Part shown: one piece after another, positions 1 to 8,420 of the stretch
Numbering within the stretch: position 1 is the stretch's first letter
Layout of the letters: each line of letters begins with the position of its first letter
Origin: CAVVXX01 sp052389895
Lineage (GTDB): Bacteria; Pseudomonadota; Alphaproteobacteria; Micropepsales; Micropepsaceae
Direction: 5' to 3'
DNA length: 64,000 nt
Assembly: GCA_052389895.1 (NCBI GenBank)
Contig: JBQTHM010000006.1
Coordinates: 3,659-67,658, forward strand
Translations under genes and position numbers: made by a program
Notes under the pieces: generated by a model
The model's input: the letters and a program-made list of their open reading frames with translations, nothing else
Databases searched by the model: none
Told to the model about the DNA's origin: nothing

Positions 1-15
1 AGGCGACGAGTTAAG

Positions 16-44
16 TTGCTAAGACGCCTACTCCTTATTATACA
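16..44 (+). promoter_or_regulatory. candidate sigma-70-type promoter for DUF3576-leuS
   Basis: TTGCTA at 16-21 and TATACA at 39-44 are separated by 17 bases, and each matches the housekeeping consensus at 4 of 6 positions. The element lies about 60 bases upstream of the first gene, which starts at 105. This is a weak sequence match without other support. Confidence 0.3.
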
Positions 45-104
45 CGCGCCCCAGCGCGAGCGGGTCCCGGGGGCGATTCGCACGCATCCAACGAAAGGCC
101 GCAC

Positions 105-521
105 ATGCGCTACGCCGCCCTCCTCCTGGCTCTTTTTCTCGCCGCCTGCGGTTCGAGCCGTTCGGGTTTCGACGAGGGCGTGCCAATGGCGAAAGCCGAC
201 ATCGGCGTGAACGAATTTCTCTGGCGCGCCTCGCTCGACACGCTGAGTTTCATGCCGCTGCAGTCGGCCGACCCCTTCGGCGGCATCATCATCACCGAAT
301 GGTATTCCGCCCCCGAAAATCCGAACGAGCAAATGAAGGTGACGGTCTACATCCTCGACAAGCGCCTGCGCGCCGACGGCCTCAAGGCCTCTGTCTTTCG
401 CCAGACCCGTTCGAGTTTGGGATGGGTCGACGCGCAGGTTAACCCCGAAACCGCCACCAAGCTGGAAAACGCAATTCTCGGCCGCGCGCGCCAGCTTCGC
501 CTGGCCGCTATTGAGCGGTAG
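105..521 (+). CDS. DUF3576 family lipoprotein
   Basis: A 138-residue exported lipoprotein. Residues 1-15 form a short signal peptide ending in the lipobox LAAC, with Cys15 as the lipidated residue. The rest matches the DUF3576 family, which alphaproteobacteria commonly carry directly upstream of leuS, as here. AAAGG lies about seven bases before the ATG. The molecular role is unknown. The family assignment and envelope location come from recognised sequence features and gene order. Confidence 0.8.
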   Translation: MRYAALLLALFLAACGSSRSGFDEGVPMAKADIGVNEFLWRASLDTLSFMPLQSADPFGGIIITEWYSAPENPNEQMKVTVYILDKRLRADGLKASVFRQTRSSLGWVDAQVNPETATKLENAILGRARQLRLAAIER

Positions 522-576
522 AGGCTTCCCGCGCTAAGCCCGTTCGCCCCGGTGCATGCGGGCGAAAGGACAATCG

Positions 577-3132
577 ATGGCGCGCTACGACGCCAGGACA
601 TCCGAGAAGCGCTGGCAGCAGGCCTGGGAAGAGGCGGGCGTCTTCCGTGCAGACAACGCCTCGAAAAAACCCAAAGCCTATGTGCTGGAGTTCTTTCCCT
701 ATCCTTCGGGGCGCATCCATATCGGCCACACCCGCAATTACACCATGGGCGACGTGATTGCGCGCTTCCGCCGGGCCCAGGGATTCAACGTTTTGCACCC
801 CATGGGCTGGGACGCATTCGGATTGCCTGCCGAAAACGCAGCGCGCGAAAAGGGCGTGCATCCGAGGCAGTGGACCTACGAAAACATCCGCGTCATGCGC
901 GAGCAGCTAAAGCTGATGGGCCTGTCCATCGACTGGAGCCGCGAATTCGCCACTTGCGATCCCGAATATTACGCCCACGAGCAGCGGCTCTTTCTCGATT
1001 TCTGGCGGCTGGGCTTCGTATACCGCGCGGAAGCGGACGTGAACTGGGATCCGGTCGAGCACAGCGTGCTCGCCAACGAGCAGGTGATCGACGGCAAGGG
1101 CTGGCGCTCGGGCGCGGACGTCGAGCGGCGCAAGCTGGCGCAATGGTTCTTCAGGATCACCGCCTTCATGGACGATCTGCTGGAGGCGCTCGATCGCCTC
1201 CCGCGCTGGCCGGAAAAAGTGCGCCTCATGCAGAAGAACTGGATTGGGCGCTCGGAAGGCTTGCGCTTCAATTTCGCACTGAAAGGCGCGCCCGCCGGTT
1301 TTCCCGGCATCGAAGTTTTTTCCACGCGTCCCGACACGCTCTTCGGGGCAAGCTTCATTGCGCTGTCGCCCGACCACGCGCTGAGCGAGGAGCTGGCAAA
1401 GCGCAATGCAAAGCTTGCCGCCTTCGTCGCCGAATGCAGGCGCATCGGCACTGCGGAAGAGGCGATCGAGACGGCCGAGAAGATGGGTTTCGATACGGGC
1501 ATAAAGGCCGTGCACCCCTTCGACGCGAAATGGGAGCTTCCCGTCTATGTCGCCAATTTCGTGCTGACGGCCTACGGCACCGGTGCCATCTTCGGCTGCC
1601 CCGCGCACGACCAGCGCGACCTCGATTTCGCGCGCAAATATCAACTGCCTGTGGTGCCAGTTGTCATTCCTGAAGGCAGCGATCCGAAAACATTCAAGAT
1701 CGGGAACGAGGCCTATCTGGGCTCGGGCCGTCTCGCCAATTCGCGTTTCCTGGACGGCATGGATGTGGATCGCGCAAAGAACGAAGCGGCCAAACGCATC
1801 GAACAGGCGGGGCAGGGAACGCGCACGGTCAATTACCGCCTGCGCGACTGGCTGGTTTCGCGCCAGCGCTATTGGGGCTGTCCTATTCCCGTCATTCATT
1901 GCGATTCTTGCGGCATGGTGCCGGTGCCGGAGAAAGACCTGCCGGTCAAATTGCCCGACGATGTGCGCTTCGATCGGCCGGGCAATCCGCTCGATCACCA
2001 CCCGTCGTGGAAAAAGGTGAATTGCCCGGACTGCGGCAAGCCCGCGCGGCGCGAGACGGATACGTTCGACACCTTTGTCGACTCATCCTGGTATTTCGCG
2101 CGCTTCTGCGATGCGCAGGCGAAAGCGCCGATCGATGCGGAAGCGGCGAATTACTGGCTGCCCGTCGATCAATATATCGGCGGGGTCGAGCACGCGATTC
2201 TGCATCTGCTTTATGCGCGCTTCTTCACCCGCGTGCTGCACAAGGCGGGCTACGTGGGACTCGATGAGCCCTTTGCCTCGCTTTTCACACAGGGCATGGT
2301 TTGCCATGAGACCTACCGCGACGAAGCCGGGCGCTATTACCTGCCCGAGGAAATCGAAAAGCGCGACGGGCGCATATTCCTGCGCGGCACCGGCAAGCCG
2401 TTGACCGTCGGCGCCTCGGAAAAAATGTCGAAGTCGAGAAAAAACGTTGTGCCCCCCGAGGTCATCGCCGGACAGTTCGGCGCCGACACCATCCGCTGGT
2501 TCACGCTCTCCGACACGCCGCCCGAACGCGATGTGGAATGGACGCAGGCGGGGGCGGAAGGATGCTGGCGCTTCATGCAGCGCGTGTATCGTCTTGTCAC
2601 GGAAGCCGGCGATCTGCCGCCGCCCGCCACGAAGATCGGCGAGACAAGCGGCGCTGCGCTCGAGCTGCGCCGCGCCACGCATCGCGCCATCGCCGCCGTC
2701 ACCGATGATTTGGAACAGCTTCGCTTCAACCGCGCAGTCGCGCGCATCTATGAACTGGCCAACGCCATAAGTGCGGCGGGAGAAGTGCAAGGAGCGGTGA
2801 AGCGCGAGGCGCTGGAAGCGCTCGTGCTGCTGATCGGCCCCATGATGCCGCATCTGGCCGAGACTTGCTGGGGAGCGCTCGGCCGCAAACAGATGGTTGC
2901 CGTCGCGCCTTGGCCCAAGGCCGACCCCGGATTGGTGCGCGCGGAGACCATCACCATCGCAGTGCAGGTGAACGGCAAGCGCCGCGGCGAAATCGAAATT
3001 GACGCGGAAGCGGGCGAGGAGACCGTGCGCGAACAGGCGCTGGCCCTGGACGCCGTCAAACGTGCGCTGGAGGGCAAGTCTCCCCGCCGTGTGATCGTGG
3101 TTCCGGGGCGCATCGTGAATGTGGTGGCATGA
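577..3132 (+). CDS. leuS: leucyl-tRNA synthetase
   Basis: Class I aminoacyl-tRNA synthetase that charges tRNA-Leu with leucine in the cytoplasm (851 aa, normal for bacterial LeuRS). The HIGH motif is at residues 48-51. The CP1 editing domain follows, with its threonine-rich STRPDTLFG segment near residue 248 and GCPAHDQRD near 340. The KMSKS loop is near residue 617, and the C-terminal part carries the anticodon-binding and LeuS-specific domains. An in-frame ATG occurs at 556, but GAAAGGAC sits correctly before the ATG at 577. Probably co-transcribed with the DUF3576 gene 55 bases upstream and followed by lptE and holA. Confidence 0.97.
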   Translation: MARYDARTSEKRWQQAWEEAGVFRADNASKKPKAYVLEFFPYPSGRIHIGHTRNYTMGDVIARFRRAQGFNVLHPMGWDAFGLPAENAAREKGVHPRQWTYENIRVMREQLKLMGLSIDWSREFATCDPEYYAHEQRLFLDFWRLGFVYRAEADVNWDPVEHSVLANEQVIDGKGWRSGADVERRKLAQWFFRITAFMDDLLEALDRLPRWPEKVRLMQKNWIGRSEGLRFNFALKGAPAGFPGIEVFSTRPDTLFGASFIALSPDHALSEELAKRNAKLAAFVAECRRIGTAEEAIETAEKMGFDTGIKAVHPFDAKWELPVYVANFVLTAYGTGAIFGCPAHDQRDLDFARKYQLPVVPVVIPEGSDPKTFKIGNEAYLGSGRLANSRFLDGMDVDRAKNEAAKRIEQAGQGTRTVNYRLRDWLVSRQRYWGCPIPVIHCDSCGMVPVPEKDLPVKLPDDVRFDRPGNPLDHHPSWKKVNCPDCGKPARRETDTFDTFVDSSWYFARFCDAQAKAPIDAEAANYWLPVDQYIGGVEHAILHLLYARFFTRVLHKAGYVGLDEPFASLFTQGMVCHETYRDEAGRYYLPEEIEKRDGRIFLRGTGKPLTVGASEKMSKSRKNVVPPEVIAGQFGADTIRWFTLSDTPPERDVEWTQAGAEGCWRFMQRVYRLVTEAGDLPPPATKIGETSGAALELRRATHRAIAAVTDDLEQLRFNRAVARIYELANAISAAGEVQGAVKREALEALVLLIGPMMPHLAETCWGALGRKQMVAVAPWPKADPGLVRAETITIAVQVNGKRRGEIEIDAEAGEETVREQALALDAVKRALEGKSPRRVIVVPGRIVNVVA

Positions 3133-3134
3133 CC

Positions 3135-3275
3135 TTGACCCCCTCCCGCTCGCTTCGGATCGCATCCTGCGTTCGCTGCCTCCCCCTTTCAGGGGGAGGA
3201 AAAATGGGTGCTATGCTCTGGCTGTCCTCCCCCTGGAAGGGGGCGGTCGGTTTGCGCAAGCAAGCCGGGTGGGGG
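3135..3275. repeat. dispersed intergenic repeat with two G/C-block hairpins
   Basis: Between leuS and lptE lie two similar hairpins. The first, 3179-3199, has perfect 8-bp arms CCTCCCCC/GGGGGAGG around TTTCA. The second, 3226-3246, has the same arms with one mismatch around TGGAA. They are flanked by the GCAAGCAAGCCGGGTGGGGG type of segment seen in dispersed repeats of many alphaproteobacterial genomes. The hairpins are read directly; calling the unit a REP-like repeat is from general knowledge of such elements. Confidence 0.55.
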
Positions 3276-3277
3276 TC

Positions 3278-3850
3278 ATGGCTCAGAAATCAGAGATAAG
3301 AAATAGAAAGTCGCGGATCGGAATGTTCCGATTTCCGATTTCTGGATTCAGATTTCTGATTTCCGCGGCGCTTCTTGTGCCGCTCGCCGCATGCGGCTTT
3401 CATCCGCTCTACGGAAAGATCGGCGGCAAGTCGGCGGACGTTACCTTCCAATCCATCTATGTCGAGGCGATTCCCGAGCGCGTAGGCTATCAGCTGAGGA
3501 GCAATCTGCTTGATCTCTTCGATGCGCCGTCCGCGCCGCAGGGCGCGATGTATCGTTTGCGAATTGAATTGCGGTCGGACGAAAAAGGGCTGGCGCTCGA
3601 AGAAACCGCCGCCGTAACGCGTTATTCGTATCGCCTTGCCGCTCGCTACCGGCTCACGCGTGCGGGCAGCACCGATGTGCTGAAAAAGGGCGTGGTCTAC
3701 TCGCTGACCAGCTACGACGTCGTGCAGTCGCCCTATGCGACCGTGGTGGCGGAAAGGGACGCGCAGGACCGCGCGGCGCAGGACATCGCCGAGCGCTTGC
3801 GCACGGAGCTGGCCGTCTACTTCATCAACGCGCAAAAGGCGGCGCCGTGA
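3278..3850 (+). CDS. lptE: LPS-assembly lipoprotein LptE
   Basis: LptE is the outer-membrane lipoprotein that plugs the LptD barrel and helps deliver LPS to the cell surface. The product is 190 aa with lipobox PLAAC (Cys39) followed by GFHPLYG, typical of alphaproteobacterial LptE. Its position between leuS and holA is conserved. The ATG at 3278 follows GGGGG; an alternative ATG at 3323 would give a standard-length signal peptide but has no clear ribosome site. Codons for the signal peptide lie inside an imperfect inverted repeat (3286-3363), so the N-terminus may have been rewritten by a repeat. The 3' end overlaps holA by GTGA. Confidence 0.85.
   Translation: MAQKSEIRNRKSRIGMFRFPISGFRFLISAALLVPLAACGFHPLYGKIGGKSADVTFQSIYVEAIPERVGYQLRSNLLDLFDAPSAPQGAMYRLRIELRSDEKGLALEETAAVTRYSYRLAARYRLTRAGSTDVLKKGVVYSLTSYDVVQSPYATVVAERDAQDRAAQDIAERLRTELAVYFINAQKAAP
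3286..3363. repeat. imperfect inverted repeat encoding the lptE signal peptide
   Basis: Two 38-base arms, 3286-3323 and 3326-3363, are imperfect reverse complements separated by TG. The outermost 9 bases match perfectly (GAAATCAGA/TCTGATTTC). The innermost segment GATCGGAA also pairs almost fully with TTCCGATTT. The right arm encodes FRFPISGFRFLIS, most of the LptE signal sequence, and the alternative start codon at 3323 sits at the loop. Confidence 0.6.
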
Positions 3851-4869
3851 AAGTCGAGTCGCGCGAAGCCGCAAGCTTCGCCGCCAAGCCTCCGCCCAAG
3901 CTTGTCGCCGCGCTCGTTTACGGGCCCGATCAGGGCTTGGTGCGCGAGCGCGCGGACGCGCTGGTGAAAAGCGCAGCCGACCCCGCAGATCCCTTCCAGG
4001 TCAGCGAGCTTGGCGAAGACGCGCTTTCCGAAAGCCCGGGAAGGCTCCAGGAGGAAGCCGCTGCGATCCCGATGCTGGGCGGCCGACGCGTGGTGCGCGT
4101 GAAAGGCGTCTCCAATGCGCTTGCCGGTATTTTCGAGGCGCTGCTCGAAGCCCCGCCGGGCGATGCTTTCATCGTGGCCGAAGCGGGCGAACTCACCAAG
4201 GCGTCCGCGCTGCGCCGCCTGTTCGAGCAGGCGAAGAACGCCGCTGCCGTTCCTTGTTACCTCGACTCGGAAGAAACGCTGGAAAAAGTGGTGGAGCAGT
4301 CTCTCAGACAGGCGGGACTGGCGATCGAACCCGCGGCGCTCGCCGAAGCCGTGTCGCGGCTGGGTTCCGACCGCGGGGTGACGCGGCGCGAAGTGGAAAA
4401 ACTCGTACTCTATGCCCAGGGCGAAAAGCGCATCACGCGCGAGCATGTGCTGGCCGTGATGGGCGATGAATCCGAATTGCGCATGGACAAAGTCTGCGAT
4501 GCAGCGGGCGAAGGCGACTATGTGCGCGTTGACCGCGAGCTGACTCGCCTTTGGGACAGCGGCGCCCCGGCCGTCGGCATGATCCGCGTGGCGCTGGGCC
4601 ATTTTCAGCGATTGCTATTGGCGCGAGCGCGCATGGACGCTGGCGCTTCGACTGCTGACCTGATCAAGACGCTACGTCCTTCGGCGCAATTTTCGCGCGA
4701 CGTTTCGCTCCGCCATCAACTCACGGCATGGAACGTGGCGCGCCTCGAAGAGGCGCTCGAGCTTCTCTATGAGGCCGAAGTGCTGTGCAAAACCACGGCC
4801 GTTCCCGCCGAGGCGGCCGCCGGCCGCGCGCTGCTCCAGGTGGCTTCTCTGGCGGGGCCGCCGCGCTGA
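3847..4869 (+). CDS. holA: DNA polymerase III subunit delta
   Basis: The delta subunit is the clamp-loader wrench that opens the beta sliding clamp. The 340-aa product has the family layout: an N-terminal AAA-like fold with KPPPKLVAALVYGPDQGL, the LGGRRVVRVKG segment, and a helical C-terminal collar domain including the MDKVCDAAGEGD and LLLARA regions. Start is GTG at 3847, overlapping the lptE stop by four bases (GTGA), which indicates translational coupling. The lptE-holA order is typical of alphaproteobacteria. Confidence 0.93.
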   Translation: MKVESREAASFAAKPPPKLVAALVYGPDQGLVRERADALVKSAADPADPFQVSELGEDALSESPGRLQEEAAAIPMLGGRRVVRVKGVSNALAGIFEALLEAPPGDAFIVAEAGELTKASALRRLFEQAKNAAAVPCYLDSEETLEKVVEQSLRQAGLAIEPAALAEAVSRLGSDRGVTRREVEKLVLYAQGEKRITREHVLAVMGDESELRMDKVCDAAGEGDYVRVDRELTRLWDSGAPAVGMIRVALGHFQRLLLARARMDAGASTADLIKTLRPSAQFSRDVSLRHQLTAWNVARLEEALELLYEAEVLCKTTAVPAEAAAGRALLQVASLAGPPR

Positions 4870-5270
4870 TGCGATACGAAGATATCAAGAAGCATTGTCT
4901 TTCCCTTCCCGGTGCCATGCTTTCCATCCAGTGGGGCAACGATCGTGTTTTCAAGGTGGCCGGGAAGATGTTCGCGGTGCTGAGCCCGCCCGGTCAGAAG
5001 CCGCCGACGCTTTCCTTCAAGACAAGCGACGACAGCTTTCACATCCTCACGCAAATGAAGCACATCCGGCCCGCGCCGTATCTGGCGCGCGCCCATTGGG
5101 TCTATCTGGAACGGCTGGGCGCGCTTCCCAAACGCGAGCTCAAGGAATATCTCACCCGCGCCCATCTGCTGGTGGCGGCAAGCCTGCCTAAAAAGGCGCA
5201 AGCCGCACTGATCCGGTCCGTAAGCAGGAAAGCGGAAAGGAAAACTAGCGCGCGCCGCCGGCGGCGCTGA
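4869..5270 (+). CDS. MmcQ/YjbR family protein
   Basis: A 133-aa cytoplasmic protein of the YjbR/MmcQ family (CyaY-like fold, sometimes called DNA-binding; function unproven). Family features are IKKHCLSLPGA at the N-terminus, the FKVAGKMFAVL strand pair, LSFKTSD, and the APYLARAHWVYLE segment. The ATG at 4869 overlaps the holA stop (TGATG), so it is probably the last gene of this block. An upstream in-frame extension back to 4785 overlaps holA and is not part of the family. The 3' end overlaps the convergent PilZ gene by 26 bases. Confidence 0.85.
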   Translation: MRYEDIKKHCLSLPGAMLSIQWGNDRVFKVAGKMFAVLSPPGQKPPTLSFKTSDDSFHILTQMKHIRPAPYLARAHWVYLERLGALPKRELKEYLTRAHLLVAASLPKKAQAALIRSVSRKAERKTSARRRRR

Positions 5271-5931
5271 GCGGCGCACTCTGCGCGGGCTGCGGCTGCT
5301 GGGCAGCCGAAGGCCGCTCGAAAAGGCTCGTATTGGGGAAGAGGAGTCCCAGAAACTCGATGCCGATGCCTTCGCTGTGGTGGCGCGCCACGCGTCCCGC
5401 GCGATGGCCGATCAGGATGTGCTCGCCAACCGGGGGCCGCAATTCCGTCCTCACTGAAATCCCGGTCAGCGAGAAGTCCAGTACATCGCAACGGATCTGC
5501 TCGCCGCTTGCGCGCGTGAAAACCGTATGGCTCCCTGCCGCGGCCGGCGCGCGCTCGTAATTCCGGAGATGCGACTCGCCCACCAGGTGGCGGTTGAGGC
5601 GCAGCGTCAGCTGGTCCGCCAGCCGATCGCGTTTTTGCAGCGAAGACGCAAACGCCACCGCGAAGCCGGACGGCGTACGGCGCGCAATCGCGCCCTCGAA
5701 ACGCCCCAAGCCGTCCAGATAGATGACGATGTTCCCCTGCGGCTCCTGTTTCAGCTCGCAGGTGACGGAAACGCCGCCGGGGGAAATATCCTCGACGGCG
5801 CAAACCGCTTCTTCCTGCGTCGCGGGAATGTAAAGCCGGCCGGAAATGGCCAGCCGCACGCGGCGAAATCGGCGGCGCTCCTTTCGCGCGCGCTCGATCA
5901 ACGCCTCGTTGCGCTTTTCGCTCTCGGACAT
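5245..5931 (-). CDS. protein with two PilZ domains
   Basis: A 228-aa soluble protein with two tandem PilZ domains, which commonly bind cyclic di-GMP. Domain one, about residues 18-95, has the basic RRRFRRVR segment followed by EDISPGGVSV, close to the RxxxR...D/NxSxxG signature. Domain two, about residues 125-205, has the DFSLTGISV signature and EGIGIEFLG, but its arginine box is less clear (NYERAP). It may act as a c-di-GMP-responsive regulator. The c-di-GMP link fits the REC-EAL protein and the PilZ-methyltransferase elsewhere in the window, but the output is unknown. Confidence 0.75.
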   Translation of the reverse strand: MSESEKRNEALIERARKERRRFRRVRLAISGRLYIPATQEEAVCAVEDISPGGVSVTCELKQEPQGNIVIYLDGLGRFEGAIARRTPSGFAVAFASSLQKRDRLADQLTLRLNRHLVGESHLRNYERAPAAAGSHTVFTRASGEQIRCDVLDFSLTGISVRTELRPPVGEHILIGHRAGRVARHHSEGIGIEFLGLLFPNTSLFERPSAAQQPQPAQSAPLSAAGGAR

Positions 5932-6348
5932 TTGACGGCCTTGCGTCTTTCCGCGCTTTTGCCGGGAATTCTAGGCGGCGATTGTTCAACAATTGGTTGA
6001 TCGGGCGTGTAGAACGGAAAGGGATCGCCGCGGTTAAAGCCTCTTAACTCTCCTGCGCTGCGGCAAACACCCTGCAAGATCGATCCGCTCGGCTGGCGCC
6101 GGCACGGCCGCCGCTTGATTTCAGCCGGTCGCACATTCGTCGGCTGCGACGCAGGCAAAATCCCGTTGTATGCCCGCGCAAACCGGGCGGCCATCGCGCG
6201 GATGCGGAACCGGCCCGTCGCTGTCACGTTGCATTGCATGGACCCCTTGTGTGTCGGTGCGGTAACGCCCGTCCCCTTTGCTGAGCCCTGCCTTTCGCAC
6301 GGCATGTGTGCGGCGTATGCTCGTTCTCGCGTTCCGGGGGTGGGTGCG
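5932..6348. other. intergenic region with one palindrome
   Basis: This 417-base region lies between the divergent PilZ gene and a small secreted-protein gene. The only clear structure is the perfect palindrome ATTGTT-C-AACAAT at 5981-5993, possibly an operator for either gene. A TTAA-N6-TTAAC sequence at 6034-6048 resembles a CtrA box but has the wrong spacing. No RNA gene or coding sequence was supported. Confidence 0.4.
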
Positions 6349-6690
6349 ATGCGTCGCACAGCAATGCTTGCGTTCGTTCTGATCGCGCTCCCTTTTTCTG
6401 CCCACGCGCAGTCCGCAAATTACATCTCGCCGCCGCTCACCTACGGCGTAAAGACGCTCTCTTTCGACCGCTGGTGCCAGGAAGATCAGCGCTATCCCGT
6501 CGCGCGCTGCGACCAGCGGCTGGCGGCGGACGTGGCGGCGTTCGAAGAGTATCGCGCGCAAGTCGAGCGCTACGATCTGGACTATGAGATGGAGCGCACG
6601 CGCGAATACGAGTTCGAACGCGACGTGCTAAGACGCGATCATTCGCAGCAGCCGGCGCCGCCCGACGTTATCGCGCCGTCGCCCCATTAG
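6349..6690 (+). CDS. small secreted protein of unknown function
   Basis: A 113-aa exported protein. Residues 1-20 form a signal peptide with an AHA-Q cleavage site. The mature part is charged and rich in Tyr, Arg and Glu, with two cysteines (FDRWCQ and ARCDQR) that could form a periplasmic disulfide, and a helical, possibly coiled stretch with many glutamates. I do not recognise the family. ATG 6349 is chosen because it directly starts the signal peptide after GGGTGGG; longer in-frame extensions are not signal-like. The gene converges on the PAS_5 gene, their stop codons overlapping. Confidence 0.6.
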   Translation: MRRTAMLAFVLIALPFSAHAQSANYISPPLTYGVKTLSFDRWCQEDQRYPVARCDQRLAADVAAFEEYRAQVERYDLDYEMERTREYEFERDVLRRDHSQQPAPPDVIAPSPH

Positions 6691-7358
6691 CAGCGCGCTT
6701 TGGCCGCCTCCCAGCGCGGCGCGAAACCGTCGAAATCAGCAACCTCCAGGCGCAGCGGGTCATGCGCGGCGCGTTGGGGAACGACGAGCCGCAAATGCGG
6801 CACGCGAGTGGGCCGCGTGGGCGCGCGGTTTCGCTGTCCAAAACTGGGCGGCGTCGTGTCCGTCGTTTCGCCGTCTTCGTGCACCATGGTGGACGACACA
6901 AGGCGCTGAAACACGATATTGCGCCCTGCCAGCACGCCGGCATCGCCCAGCACGGAGATGACGCCCAGAAATCGCGCGCGCCCGCTATGCGCGATGGGCA
7001 TCAGTGCCGTCTCGATTTCCACCATCCGCCCGTCATCGGTTGCGCCCAGCGACACCAGGCATATGGGCGCGGACAGCCGCTCCGCCTGGCGCAGCAGCAC
7101 GCTCAGCGCAGGCTTGCTTCCCTCATCCCAGTGGGAAAGGAATGCCGCGTCGCGCAGTTCGTGTCCGAAATAGTGGCAGAGCGTGGTTCCCGCGAGACGG
7201 TACAGCGCGCCGCTCTGGCCGCCGGTTTCGAGAAGGAAAACGAAAGGAAGCAGACGCTTGAGCGCGCGGGGATCGATATCGGCCTGGTCGGGAACGGATT
7301 TGGCGCCCTTGATGCGGCCCCAGTAGCCCACCACGAAATGGCTGTTTCGGTGCTTCAT
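6687..7358 (-). CDS. PAS domain protein (PAS_5/DUF1457 family)
   Basis: A 223-aa protein of the PAS_5 family, common in alphaproteobacteria. Recognisable features are the N-terminal WGRIKGAKSVPDQADIDPRA segment, then a PAS fold with FVFLLE, YRLAGTTLCHYFGHELRD, and the late strand FLGVISVL. The protein has no output domain, so it is probably a sensory or structural module working with a partner. Its ligand is unknown. ATG 7358 has GGACAG upstream; the longer open frame to 7460 lacks this. Confidence 0.75.
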   Translation of the reverse strand: MKHRNSHFVVGYWGRIKGAKSVPDQADIDPRALKRLLPFVFLLETGGQSGALYRLAGTTLCHYFGHELRDAAFLSHWDEGSKPALSVLLRQAERLSAPICLVSLGATDDGRMVEIETALMPIAHSGRARFLGVISVLGDAGVLAGRNIVFQRLVSSTMVHEDGETTDTTPPSFGQRNRAPTRPTRVPHLRLVVPQRAAHDPLRLEVADFDGFAPRWEAAKARC

Positions 7359-7525
7359 CGAACTGTCCTGCTCCCCGCGCGCCCTGTCCCGCCCTGAGGC
7401 AGGAAAACGCGCAAATTCCGTCCTGCGCGAGAGCAGGAGCGAAATGCATGCCAGCGCCAAGAAGCCGGGAAATTGCGAGGCCTATTCGGAGGATGTTGGT
7501 AAACGCGCGAGCGCCGGGGCCGCAA

Positions 7526-8230
7526 TCAGCCCCATGGGCCGCGGCGGCGCCCGAAGAGGGGCACGTCGGCATATTTGAAGAAAGGCGTGAGTATGAGCCC
7601 GGCAACAAAGCCCCCGACATGGGCCAGGAATGCGACGCCGGGCCGGCCCGGATCGGTCATCGCGGCGCTGACGAGCTGAATCAGGAACCAGAAGCCCACG
7701 ACGAACACCGCCGCGATTTTCATCGGGTAAAGCAGCACCCCCAGCGGCAGAATCACGGTTACACGCGCGCCGGGGTGCACCAGCACGTAAGACGCCAGCA
7801 CGCCGGATATGGCGCCCGAGGCGCCGACCATGGGAATTGTCGAATCGGGATTGGCGTAGCCATGGGTGAGTGCCGCCGCCACCCCACAGAGCAGGTAGAA
7901 GATGAGAAAGCGGATATGGCCCATCACATCTTCCACATTGTTCCCGAAAATCCAGAGGTAAAGCATGTTGCCAGCCAGATGCAGCCAGCTTCCGTGCATG
8001 AACATCGAGGTAAAGAGGGTAAGCACCGGAGCCGGCGCTTCCAGCGCCGGGTTGAGCCGCGCGTCGCCCAGAAGCAGCGCGGGCACGAAGCCGTAGGTAT
8101 AGGCCGCGCGCTCGCCGCCGGCCGCCCCCTGGGAGACTTGCCAGAGGAACACCGCGATACAGAGCGCCATGATGCCCCAGGTAAGAAAGGGCACGATGCG
8201 CGTGGGGTTGTCGTCCGAGATCGGGATCAT
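7526..8230 (-). CDS. rhomboid family intramembrane serine protease
   Basis: A 234-aa polytopic inner-membrane protease that cleaves transmembrane segments. The catalytic serine is Ser138 in GASGAISG and the partner histidine is His204 in AHVGGF. His84 and Asn88 in HLAGNML form the oxyanion side of the active site. About six hydrophobic segments are present, as in the core rhomboid fold. It is divergent from the hexapeptide-repeat gene. A second rhomboid lies at 13886, beyond the holdfast genes. Substrates cannot be predicted. Confidence 0.9.
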   Translation of the reverse strand: MIPISDDNPTRIVPFLTWGIMALCIAVFLWQVSQGAAGGERAAYTYGFVPALLLGDARLNPALEAPAPVLTLFTSMFMHGSWLHLAGNMLYLWIFGNNVEDVMGHIRFLIFYLLCGVAAALTHGYANPDSTIPMVGASGAISGVLASYVLVHPGARVTVILPLGVLLYPMKIAAVFVVGFWFLIQLVSAAMTDPGRPGVAFLAHVGGFVAGLILTPFFKYADVPLFGRRRGPWG

Positions 8231-8420
8231 GCGTTAAGCCCTGCGCGCGCCACTTTGCCTCTTGTCTCATATTGGGGCATCGCCGCCCACCTGTCGCGGC
8301 GCATCCGCGCGCGTTTCTGGCACGAAACATGAAACTCAAGCGCCGGGAATTAAGCTTTTGTCAAGAAGGGGCGTGCGCCCCGGGGTGGGCCCGGGCAGCA
8401 TGAGGCCGAGGGGACTCTTG

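Noticed and set aside
907..3165. Long minus-strand open frames inside leuS
   Set aside because: Antisense shadows of leuS; no recognisable product or ribosome site.
6034..6048. TTAA-N6-TTAAC as a CtrA box
   Set aside because: Spacing is 6 bases, not the 7 of the consensus.
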